Shown: positions 32,085 to 40,707 of the stretch, piece by piece
Numbering within the stretch: position 1 is the first letter of the stretch
Layout of the letters: each line of letters begins with the position of its first letter
Origin: Caulobacteraceae bacterium UBA5005
GTDB lineage: Bacteria > Pseudomonadota > Alphaproteobacteria > Caulobacterales > Caulobacteraceae
Direction of reading: 5' to 3'
Length of the DNA stretch: 41,318 nucleotides
Assembly (NCBI GenBank): GCA_002398405.1
Contig: DGYN01000105.1
Location: forward strand, 11,633 to 52,950
Translations under genes and position numbers: made by a program
Notes under the pieces: generated by a model
The model's database searches: none
What the model saw: the letters and a program-made list of their open reading frames with translations, nothing else
What the model was told of the DNA's origin: nothing

Positions 32085-33143
32085 GTGAACAGGCGAACGC
32101 TTATCCTGTCGGGATCGCTTTGGGCGGGAGGTCTCGCCGCCGCCCGTGCGGCAGCGCCAATGACGGCGGAGCGACTGGCTGGCCTTTGCAAACGGGCCGG
32201 CGCCTCGGGCATGGCCTGCGGCGCGGCGGTGACGGGGCGCCCCCCGGTGATCTGGGCTACGGGAAAGCGCGCGCCCAAGGCGGCCCAGGCAGTGCATCCC
32301 GACGACCGCTGGCATCTCGGTTCGATCACCAAATCCATGACCGCCACCCTGGCCGGGCGATTGGCCGATAGGGGGCTGATCACCTTTCAGAGCACGGTAG
32401 GCGAGGTCCTGGCCAAGGACTATCCGACCCTCAATCCCGCCTATCGCGAGGTCACCCTCTGGCAGCTCTTCACCCACCGCTCGGGCATGCTCCACGATCT
32501 CAATCTCGGGGTAATGCGGGGCAACCGGCCTAAGGCTGAGATCATCAAGCTGGCTCTGGAAAGCAAGCCAACTGAACGGGCCGATCCATCGGCGGCAAGC
32601 TATTCGAACCTGGGGATCGCGGTCGCCGGCGCCATGCTGGAGACCCGAGGCGGGGCGTCCTGGCGCGACCTGATGGCGGCCGAGGTGTTCAGGCCGCTTG
32701 GTCTTTCGTCGGCCGGGTTCGGTCACCCGGCCGGCGATGAGCCGCAGGGGCAATGGGCGCCCGGCTTTGTCGCTAGCGCCCTGCGCGGCCTGTCGGCCTT
32801 TGGGCCGGCCTATATGTCGGCGATCGCTCCGGCGGGAGACGTCCACATGAGCGTCCCGGACACGCTCATCTATCTCGCCGCGCACCGTGACCGCACCGCG
32901 CTCCTTTCCCCCGAGACTTGGGAGTTCCTGCATCGCGATCCGCTGGGCAAGGGGATCGCCATGGGCTGGGGCGTCGATCCCACGGGCAAACTCGGTCACA
33001 CCGGTTCGGATGGCTTCTTCTTCGCCCAGGTGCTGATCGACCCGCGCTCCGGCATTGTCGCCATCGCCGCGGCCAATCGCGGCGGCGCTGATGGTCCCGT
33101 CCGTGAGGCGCTCGACGGGGCGGTCGCCTCGGTGAAGGGCTAG
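32085..33143 (+). CDS. Class C beta-lactamase-like serine hydrolase
   Basis: A 352-residue protein starting at GTG 32085. The N-terminus MNRRTLILSGSLWAGGLAAARAAA is a signal peptide with a twin-arginine-like start. Active-site elements of the serine beta-lactamase / DD-peptidase fold are SITK (Ser80, Lys83), YSN (Tyr173, Asn175) and HTG (305-307, in place of KTG). This set is typical of class C-type beta-lactamase-related hydrolases and esterases (Pfam Beta-lactamase, PF00144); true AmpC enzymes carry KTG, so an ordinary esterase or peptidase role is as likely as beta-lactam hydrolysis. It starts 30 bp after the TonB receptor stop and may be co-transcribed. The stop shares CTAG 33140-33143 with the convergent gene. 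Confidence 0.88.
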   Translation: MNRRTLILSGSLWAGGLAAARAAAPMTAERLAGLCKRAGASGMACGAAVTGRPPVIWATGKRAPKAAQAVHPDDRWHLGSITKSMTATLAGRLADRGLITFQSTVGEVLAKDYPTLNPAYREVTLWQLFTHRSGMLHDLNLGVMRGNRPKAEIIKLALESKPTERADPSAASYSNLGIAVAGAMLETRGGASWRDLMAAEVFRPLGLSSAGFGHPAGDEPQGQWAPGFVASALRGLSAFGPAYMSAIAPAGDVHMSVPDTLIYLAAHRDRTALLSPETWEFLHRDPLGKGIAMGWGVDPTGKLGHTGSDGFFFAQVLIDPRSGIVAIAAANRGGADGPVREALDGAVASVKG

Positions 33144-33577
33144 GTCCGCCGCCTGCAGGCGCGGGCGTGGTCGCGCAGGCCGGTGAAGGCGTAGTCCATC
33201 TGGCTGACGTCCTTGAGGAAGAATTCGACATTGTCGAACTCCACCTTTGTCCCGTCCGGTGTCGTCGCCGATGTGGTGTTGCGGCCGTAAAGGATAAGCC
33301 CCGGCTGCTGGTGGTAGGCCGTCTGTTCGACGTCGCTGATGAAGTGCTTGCGCGTCGAGATCTGAACGTTGCGCACCCGCTTCCAGTCCAGGGTCCAGCG
33401 CACTGTCGCCGCGCCCGGCGCCACCAGGTCGAAGCTGGAGGTGCAGGCCCGCGGGTTGTCCCGCCAGTTGTCGACCTGGGCCAGGCGGCTGGTCGACAGG
33501 TGTATGCGGCCCCGGGCGTCGGCCAGGTAGTCGGAGGGGGATGCGGCCAGGGCCAGGGCCAAAAGGGCGATAAGCAT
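33140..33577 (-). CDS. Small secreted protein of unknown function
   Basis: A 145-residue protein with an N-terminal signal peptide (MLIALLALALAASPSDY). The mature part has a cysteine in RACTSSFD and another near the end (HARACRRR) that could form a disulfide, plus aromatic and charged residues, but no motif I recognise. It is divergent from recO with about 50 bp between the starts, and convergent with the serine hydrolase, sharing its last bases (CTAG). No function is assigned. Confidence 0.75.
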   Translation of the reverse strand: MLIALLALALAASPSDYLADARGRIHLSTSRLAQVDNWRDNPRACTSSFDLVAPGAATVRWTLDWKRVRNVQISTRKHFISDVEQTAYHQQPGLILYGRNTTSATTPDGTKVEFDNVEFFLKDVSQMDYAFTGLRDHARACRRRT

Positions 33578-33627
33578 GGCCTGATCTTGCCATGGACGGG
33601 CGCCGTATCGAAGCCTATCTCGGGCGC

Positions 33628-34359
33628 ATGGAATTCGACGACGAGGCCTTCGTGCTCTCCGCTCGCGCCCACGGCGAGACTGGGGCCATCGTCGACCTGC
33701 TCACCCACACCCACGGCCGCTACGCCGCCCATATCGCGGGGGGCGCCTCTCGCCGGATGAAGCCCTTTCTGCAGGCCGGGGCCAAGGTCCTGGCCAGCTA
33801 TCGGGCCCGCACCTCCGAGCAGCTTGGGTCCGCGTCCTTGGAGCCGATGGGGGAGGGGCCGTCCGCCCTGTTCGACGATCCCCTGGCGCTGTCGGGTCTG
33901 GCGTCCGCCGCCGCAGTCGCCGCCGCCGCGCTGCCGGAACGCGAGCCGCATCCGGGCGCTTTCCTCGCCCTGGAGGCCCTCACTTCTGCCCTATTGCACC
34001 CCGACATTTGGCCGGCCGTCTATGTCCGCTATGAGGCGGGCCTACTGCAGGACCTGGGTTTTGGCCTGGACCTGACCAAATGCGCCGCCACCGGCAGTCT
34101 CGACGACCTCGTCTATGTCAGCCCCCGCACCGGCCGGGCGGTGAGCCGCGGCGCGGGCGAGCCCTACAAGGATCGCATGTTGCCCCTGCCGCCCTTTATG
34201 CTCGGAGCGCAGGCGGGGCTTTCCAACGGCGACGTGGGCCTGGGCCTCGACCTCACCGGCCATTTCCTGGAGGCGTTTGTGTTCGCGGCCCTCAACCGTC
34301 CCCTGCCTCCCGCGCGGGTTTGGCTGATTGACCGTTTGCGGGAAGCCGGGAGGCTCTAA
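33628..34359 (+). CDS. recO: DNA repair protein RecO
   Basis: A 243-residue RecO when begun at ATG 33628, which gives the conserved start MEFDDEAFVLSARAHGETGAI; an in-frame ATG at 33592 would add 12 residues. The N-terminal OB fold (about 1-80) contains GGASRRMKPFLQ, followed by a helical C-terminal domain with YEAGLLQDLGFGLDLTKCA, where the zinc-site cysteines of some RecO proteins are reduced to one. RecO works with RecF and RecR to load RecA onto SSB-coated gaps. It lies 19 bp before parC. Its usual neighbour era is 7.2 kb away. Confidence 0.93.
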   Translation: MEFDDEAFVLSARAHGETGAIVDLLTHTHGRYAAHIAGGASRRMKPFLQAGAKVLASYRARTSEQLGSASLEPMGEGPSALFDDPLALSGLASAAAVAAAALPEREPHPGAFLALEALTSALLHPDIWPAVYVRYEAGLLQDLGFGLDLTKCAATGSLDDLVYVSPRTGRAVSRGAGEPYKDRMLPLPPFMLGAQAGLSNGDVGLGLDLTGHFLEAFVFAALNRPLPPARVWLIDRLREAGRL

Positions 34360-34378
34360 GGTCTGACAAGTTGATTCG

Positions 34379-36628
<2,250 letters not shown>

Positions 36629-36631
36629 GCC

Positions 36632-36738
36632 TGTCATCCCGGCCAAGCGAAGCGCAGAGCCGGGACCCAGGGGCTGCAAGCGCCGGTGGATCGATCCCCT
36701 GGGTCCCGGACAGCGGCTACGCCGCTTCCGGGATGCCA
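36632..36738. repeat. REP-like 107-bp palindromic element
   Basis: Between the convergent parC and ppk2 lies an element with nested inverted repeats. Outer arms are TGTCATCCCGG-like at 36632-36642 and CCGGGATGCCA at 36728-36738 (one mismatch). Inner arms CCGGGACCCAGGGG (36660-36673) and CCCCTGGGTCCCGG (36696-36709) form a perfect 14-bp stem, and a small side hairpin AGCGGC-TAC-GCCGCT lies at 36712-36726. The whole can fold into a cruciform or terminator-like structure. This composition is familiar from dispersed repeats in alphaproteobacterial genomes, but copy number cannot be judged from this window. Confidence 0.75.
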
Positions 36739-36745
36739 CAGAAAA

Positions 36746-37504
36746 CTAGCGCTCCAGCCGCTCCAGCGCCTTTTCCGTAAATCCGAACAGGACCGCCTTG
36801 TCCGGCGCCTCCACTGTCTTGGCGATGGCCTTGGGCGCGAGGGTTTTCACCAGGTGCTGGATCACCGCCAGGCGGGCCGGCTTCTTGTCATCGGAGAGGA
36901 CGCAGGTCCAGGGGGCGTGCTTCGAATGGGTGCGGGTCAGCATCTCGTCGCGGGCGACGGTGTAGTCGTCGAACTTTTCCTGGGCCGCGGCGTCCAGGGG
37001 GCTGGACTTCAGGATCTTCAGCGGGTCTTCCCGCCGCTCCTTGAGGCGCTTTTTCTGCTCCTTGCGCGAGACGTCGAGCCAGAGCTTCACCACCTTCAGG
37101 CCCGAGCCGGTCAGCTGGGCCTCAAAATCGGGGACTGTGCGCAGGAAGGCTTCGACGTCCTCAGGCGGTGTAAAGCCCATAACCCGCTCGACGCCGCCTC
37201 GATTGTACCAGGAGCGGTTGAAGATCACGAGTTCTCCGGCCGCCGGCAGGTGTTCGACATAGCGCTGGAAAAACCACTGTGTCTTTTCCCGGTCATCGGG
37301 CTTTGGCAGGGCGACGACGCGGGTCGAGCGCACCGAAAGGTAGTCGGTGATCCGCTGGATGGTGCCGTCCTTGCCCGCCGCGTCCCGGCCCTCGAAGATG
37401 ATCAGAACCCGTTCGCCGGATTTCATGGCGTGCTGCTGCCACTGGACAAGGGCCAGTTGCAGACGCTCCAGATCTTCGAAGTAGGCGTCTTCCTTCTTGC
37501 CCAT
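36746..37504 (-). CDS. ppk2: Polyphosphate kinase 2
   Basis: A 252-residue PPK2-type kinase. ATG 37504 is preferred (TGATG overlap with the remnant upstream). Walker A is FEGRDAAGKDGTIQRI; the lid/Walker B region follows with FNRSWYNRGGVERVMGF, and then KLWLDVSRKEQKKRLKERREDP. PPK2 uses polyphosphate to phosphorylate nucleoside (di)phosphates. This single-domain short form is a class I/III-like enzyme; the exact nucleotide preference is not readable. It has no ppk1 or ppx neighbour. It is transcribed towards the REP-like element. Confidence 0.92.
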   Translation of the reverse strand: MGKKEDAYFEDLERLQLALVQWQQHAMKSGERVLIIFEGRDAAGKDGTIQRITDYLSVRSTRVVALPKPDDREKTQWFFQRYVEHLPAAGELVIFNRSWYNRGGVERVMGFTPPEDVEAFLRTVPDFEAQLTGSGLKVVKLWLDVSRKEQKKRLKERREDPLKILKSSPLDAAAQEKFDDYTVARDEMLTRTHSKHAPWTCVLSDDKKPARLAVIQHLVKTLAPKAIAKTVEAPDKAVLFGFTEKALERLER

Positions 37505-37866
37505 CACCTGGCTCCTTGTGCGGGCGGCGGCGGGGCCGGGAAGAAAGCCCCCACGATCCCCGCGAACTGCACAGGACTGGCATAGCCGTCAGGGCTCACC
37601 GCCGCCACGCCGAAGAAATAATTGTCGATGGTCACCCCCGGGAGCAGCAGGGTTTGTTCATCGGGTCCAGCCCACCGCATCTTCTGCCACTGGGCCTCGG
37701 TCGTTTCGCGCCACCAGACCTGATAGCCGGCCTCCTGCATCCGGGACTGATCGCCGCCGCGGCCGAAGCGGTCGGCGCGGTAGATCATCCGGACGTCGAA
37801 ATTATCCAGCGCGACATCGGCCAGCCGGTCCATGAACCGGGCAAGATTGCGGCTGCCGTCCGGCGG
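37504..37866 (-). pseudogene. Truncated M28 peptidase remnant
   Basis: The open frame gives 109 residues from ATG 37833; upstream the same frame continues as PPDGSRNLARF back to a TAG at about 37867-37869. The stretch SRNLARFMDRL, then RMIYRADRFGRGGDQ, then YQVWWRETTEAQW and IDNYFFGVAAVSPDGYASPV matches the C-terminal end of secreted M28 (Zn aminopeptidase-like) proteins. Compared with that family, the N-terminal part with the zinc ligands is absent, and about 70 residues seem missing between RGGD and AGYQVWW, where the metal-binding HQ...DL region belongs. So this is a decayed remnant rather than a working gene. It runs into ppk2 by a 1-nt overlap. Confidence 0.7.
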
Positions 37867-37934
37867 CTAAGGGTCAAGTGGCGGATTGTTGGTTCTGCTC
37901 TCGGACATTGCGCGCCGAACTTCGACGAGCCTCC

Positions 37935-38042
37935 GCGCACTGCGACGGTAACCGCCTGTGTCAGGGACACCTGCGCAAGTTCCGCGAGCTGACGAATGGC
38001 GGCGGCGGTGGTCGGATTTCGGATGTTAATCGACTTGGGCAT
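37935..38042 (-). pseudogene. Truncated VapB-type antitoxin remnant
   Basis: From ATG 38042 the frame reads MPKSINIRNPTTAAAIRQLA then ELAQVSLTQAVTVAVR, the ribbon-helix-helix start of PSK/VapB-type antitoxins (compare LSIKNPEADRLARELA...GESLTEAV). After residue 36 the frame continues into unrelated sequence and overlaps the M28 remnant in another frame. No toxin (PIN) gene is next to it, so I read it as the surviving front of a deleted toxin-antitoxin pair. The chimeric frame ends at 37785. Confidence 0.6.
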
Positions 38043-38112
38043 CGTGAAACGCATCTTATCACCTTCGGCGCACCTTTAACCCTTCTTCTCCGGGAATCGC
38101 CTAGACCGTCCC

Positions 38113-38143
38113 TTGCAACCCCTCATAGGGGGCGCGATATTAA
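38113..38143 (+). promoter_or_regulatory. Candidate clpP promoter
   Basis: TTGCAA (38113-38118) with GATATT (38136-38141, 17-nt spacer) or TATTAA (38138-38143, 19-nt spacer). A CCCCT-CAT-AGGGG hairpin (38119-38131) lies in the spacer. The predicted start is about 25-30 nt before ATG 38173. Sequence match only. Confidence 0.4.
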
Positions 38144-38172
38144 GGGACCGGATCAAGGAAGGCCTTCTTAAA

Positions 38173-38808
38173 ATGCGCGAAGATGACATGATGCTTGGGC
38201 TCGTCCCCATGGTGGTCGAGCAGTCGAGCCGCGGAGAGCGGTCCTTCGACATCTTCTCGCGCCTGCTCCGCGAACGGATCGTCTTCCTCAACGGCCCGGT
38301 GGACGACAACATGTCGGCGCTCGTCTGCGCCCAGCTGCTGTTCCTGGAAAGCGAGAACCCCAAGAAGGAAATCTCGATGTACATCAACTCCCCGGGCGGA
38401 GTGGTGACCTCGGGCCTCGCGATCTACGACACCATGCAATACATCAAGAGCCCGGTGACCACGGTCTGCATGGGCATGGCCGCCTCGATGGGCAGCCTGC
38501 TGCTCTGCGCCGGCCACGCCGGCCAGCGCGTGGCCCTCCCCAACGCCCGCATCATGGTCCACCAGCCCTCCGGCGGCTTCCGCGGCCAGGCCTCGGACAT
38601 CGAGCGCCACGCCGAGGACATCATCAAGCTGAAGCGCCGCCTCAACGAGATCTATGTGAAGCATTGCGGGCGGACCATGGAGGAAGTCGAAAAGACCCTC
38701 GACCGCGACCACTTCATGAACGCCGAAGAAGCCAAGGCCTGGGGCATCGTCGACGCGGTCTATGAGACCCGCGACGCGGCGGAAGCGGCGGCGTCCGCTT
38801 CCAAGTAA
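38173..38808 (+). CDS. clpP: ATP-dependent Clp protease proteolytic subunit
   Basis: A 211-residue ClpP if started at ATG 38173, preceded by AAGGAAGG (38155-38162); an upstream in-frame TTG at 38113 is less likely because it lies inside the promoter candidate. The catalytic triad is Ser105 (MAASMGSLL), His130 (IMVHQPSGG) and Asp179 (LDRDH). It forms a tetradecameric barrel that degrades proteins fed by ClpX or ClpA. In Caulobacter, ClpXP destroys CtrA and other cell-cycle proteins. clpX is 1.9 kb downstream, separated by cicA and two extra genes on the opposite strand. Confidence 0.96.
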   Translation: MREDDMMLGLVPMVVEQSSRGERSFDIFSRLLRERIVFLNGPVDDNMSALVCAQLLFLESENPKKEISMYINSPGGVVTSGLAIYDTMQYIKSPVTTVCMGMAASMGSLLLCAGHAGQRVALPNARIMVHQPSGGFRGQASDIERHAEDIIKLKRRLNEIYVKHCGRTMEEVEKTLDRDHFMNAEEAKAWGIVDAVYETRDAAEAAASASK

Positions 38809-38811
38809 GCC

Positions 38812-39396
38812 CTATTCCTTCGGCAACGGCGCTTGCCGCTTCCAGCCCACCCAGCTGGAGATGAACAGCTGGGCGACGGTCAGGATGGCGATCAGCGCCC
38901 AAAGGCCGATTCCGATATCAAGGCCGAAGGCCAAGGCCGCCGCATACAGCATGATGCCCGTTGCAAAGACGTGGTAACCGGCGACGCTGGAATCGGCGAC
39001 CATGCGGCGTTGCATCTCGTCCCATCCCTTCCGGACCAGGCCGCTGGTGACGTAGCCCAGCGCCAGGAGAAGGAGGAAAAGACCAAAACCCACCCCCGGG
39101 GCCAGCGTGTCGCGGGCCAGAGGCGGGATCATCAGGGTGACAGCGCAGCTCGCCATGCTGAGCCCGGCGAGCACAGATTGCCGGCGGCTGATCTGCGGCT
39201 TGGGCATGAGGCCGGTGGCGCCAATCAAGAGGGCGACTGACAGGGTCATCAGACCCGCCATCACGGCAATCAGGTCGTCGCGACTAAGCGCGCGGATGTC
39301 GATGAACCGAAGGGCCGCGACCGGGACCACCAGCGCGAACAGCGTCGACATCGCCATGGCGATCCAGAACTCACGGGTTTTGTAGTGCGCGTCCAT
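38812..39396 (-). CDS. Multi-helix membrane protein partnered with XRE regulator
   Basis: A 194-residue inner-membrane protein with about six hydrophobic segments (near 12-30, 41-63, 77-92, 100-118, 144-160 and 164-184). No transporter or enzyme motif is visible. It begins 3 bp after the stop of the small XRE-type regulator and so forms a two-gene operon with it. Pairs of a small Cro/CI-like regulator and a membrane protein of this size are common in Proteobacteria, usually without known function. Its stop is 3 bp from the clpP stop. Confidence 0.82.
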   Translation of the reverse strand: MDAHYKTREFWIAMAMSTLFALVVPVAALRFIDIRALSRDDLIAVMAGLMTLSVALLIGATGLMPKPQISRRQSVLAGLSMASCAVTLMIPPLARDTLAPGVGFGLFLLLLALGYVTSGLVRKGWDEMQRRMVADSSVAGYHVFATGIMLYAAALAFGLDIGIGLWALIAILTVAQLFISSWVGWKRQAPLPKE

Positions 39397-39399
39397 GTC

Positions 39400-39591
39400 T
39401 CACTCCCTGGAGAAGATGGCTTCGATGGGTTCGCCGAACACCTCGGCGATGGTGAAGGCCAGCGGCAGGGAAGGGTCGTACCGCTCGGCCTCGATGGAGT
39501 TCACCGTCTGGCGGGAGACGCCCAGGCGCTCGGCCAGCTCCTGCTGGCTCCAGCCCCGTTCGGCGCGCAACAATCTCAGCCGGTTCTTCAT
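39400..39591 (-). CDS. Small XRE/Cro-CI family regulator
   Basis: A 63-residue protein made almost entirely of a helix-turn-helix: RLRLLRAERGWSQQELAERL then GVSRQTVNSIEAERYDPSL and the C-terminal AFTIAEVFGEPIEAIFSRE. This is the short YozG/HTH_3 form that binds DNA as a dimer. TTTCCA/TGGAAA inverted repeats lie 22-48 nt before its start and are a likely autoregulatory operator. It probably controls itself and the membrane protein downstream. Confidence 0.92.
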   Translation of the reverse strand: MKNRLRLLRAERGWSQQELAERLGVSRQTVNSIEAERYDPSLPLAFTIAEVFGEPIEAIFSRE

Positions 39592-39612
39592 GGCTGGCGA
39601 TGTAAAAGGAGT

Positions 39613-39639
39613 TTTCCAAAATGGAAAGTAACTTTTCCA
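39613..39639 (-). promoter_or_regulatory. Inverted-repeat operator before XRE gene
   Basis: Three TTTCCA-type half-sites: TTTCCA (39613-39618), TGGAAA (39622-39627) and TTTCCA (39634-39639). Sites 1-2 form an inverted repeat with a 3-nt gap, and sites 2-3 one with a 6-nt gap. The sites lie just upstream of the XRE gene on the reverse strand, in an AT-rich patch that stands out in this GC-rich region. Confidence 0.6.
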
Positions 39640-39687
39640 TTTTTGACCACAGAAAATCGCCGTGGCATTCCCAGCTATCTGAAAAAA

Positions 39688-40356
39688 TTAGGCTTTCGCC
39701 GTGAACACCCGGTAGCCGCGCTCGTCGGCGAGGCCCAGCATTTCCCGGTCGCCCTTTGTGTCGCCATAGGCGGCGGCCAGCACCACGTCCTCGCCAAACG
39801 CCTCGCGCAGGCGGCGCACCTTTTCCGGGCCCCGGCAGTTGGGGGTGAGGAACTTGCCGGTCACCCGGTCCTCGTCGTCAAAGGCCAGTTGCGTCCCGAT
39901 CAGGGTGTCGGCGCCCAGGCTCCGGGCGAACGGCGCCACCACGATATCGGGCGATGCGGTGACAATCACCGGCCGCGCCCCCTTGGCCCGCCAGCGCCGC
40001 CAGGTGGCGACGGCGTCCGAGCGGAAGAGGTTGGGCCCGATGTATTCCGCGAACCGCCAGGCGTCGGCCTCCAGCCGCGTCCGCGTCACGCCCTTGAGGA
40101 AAGCCTTCACCGCGGCGGCCTTCAGGCGCTCGCGGTTGAAGTGGAACAGGTATCCGATCAGGTCCGGAAGGATTTTGAGCATGCCAAGCGGATAACCCAC
40201 CGGGCCGGCGCGCCAGCGCAGGAAGGCCAGGAAGCTGTCCTTCACCGTCAGGGTGCCGTCGAAATCAAACGCGATCAGCACCGGGCCTTCGATCGGCTCG
40301 TCGCCTTCGGCGAGCTGAATAGGCGCAGATTTGAAAAAGCCGTTCATCACACTCAT
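39688..40356 (-). CDS. cicA: HAD-IB phosphatase CicA-like
   Basis: A 222-residue HAD-superfamily hydrolase when begun at ATG 40356 (MSVMNGFF); the open frame extends 18 residues further without support. Motif I is FDFDGTLTVKDS with the nucleophile Asp, motif II is VTASP, and motifs III/IV lie in CRGPEKVRRL and YGDTKGDREMLGLA. In Caulobacter crescentus the cicA gene, a phosphatase-superfamily gene needed for normal growth and shape, lies between clpP and clpX; this gene matches in position and family. The orientation is opposite to clpP and clpX. The substrate is unknown. Confidence 0.85.
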   Translation of the reverse strand: MSVMNGFFKSAPIQLAEGDEPIEGPVLIAFDFDGTLTVKDSFLAFLRWRAGPVGYPLGMLKILPDLIGYLFHFNRERLKAAAVKAFLKGVTRTRLEADAWRFAEYIGPNLFRSDAVATWRRWRAKGARPVIVTASPDIVVAPFARSLGADTLIGTQLAFDDEDRVTGKFLTPNCRGPEKVRRLREAFGEDVVLAAAYGDTKGDREMLGLADERGYRVFTAKA

Positions 40357-40707
40357 GACCAAAGAACCCGAATCGATCCCGACAGACCTTGGTTCCCCTG
40401 CAGTATACACGCCAACCTCGCCGCCAATTGCGACACACGATGCCGCAGGGCTTGGCGGCCTCGCAAAAAGGCGCGCAGGTCCCTATCTGGTACGGGATTG
40501 CCCCGGAATGGGGCGCCCTTCGCGTTCGGCGCGGGCGCCACGCTGGGAAAGTTAGACCTTGCCAAGCTTGTGATCCTAAGCAGGATCGAGGAATGTCAAG
40601 GTTTGGACAACCTGCGGCGTGTATCCTGCATATTCGTGACAGGGCCGCCTCGGGGTGGGGTGCGCCCGCTAGTATGGGCGTAAAGCCCGTCGAGATTGGG
40701 AATTGAG
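40357..40707. other. Intergenic region before clpX
   Basis: A 351-bp region between the divergently transcribed cicA and clpX. It holds no plausible coding sequence on either strand. One short inverted repeat, GATCCT-N4-AGGATC (40572-40587), could be a regulatory site. No strong promoter could be picked by eye, although at least the clpX promoter must be here. Confidence 0.5.

Noticed and set aside
32052..33593. Reverse-strand open frame (513 codons) across the serine hydrolase
   Set aside because: Opposes a gene with SITK/YSN/HTG motifs; its translation is Arg/Gly/Pro-rich shadow sequence.
37785..38054. Intact VapB antitoxin of 89 residues
   Set aside because: Only about 36 residues fit the family; the rest runs antisense-like through unrelated sequence and across the M28 remnant.
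39385..40683. Forward open frame (432 codons) across the XRE and cicA genes
   Set aside because: Spans two well-supported reverse-strand genes; the translation has no family motif.
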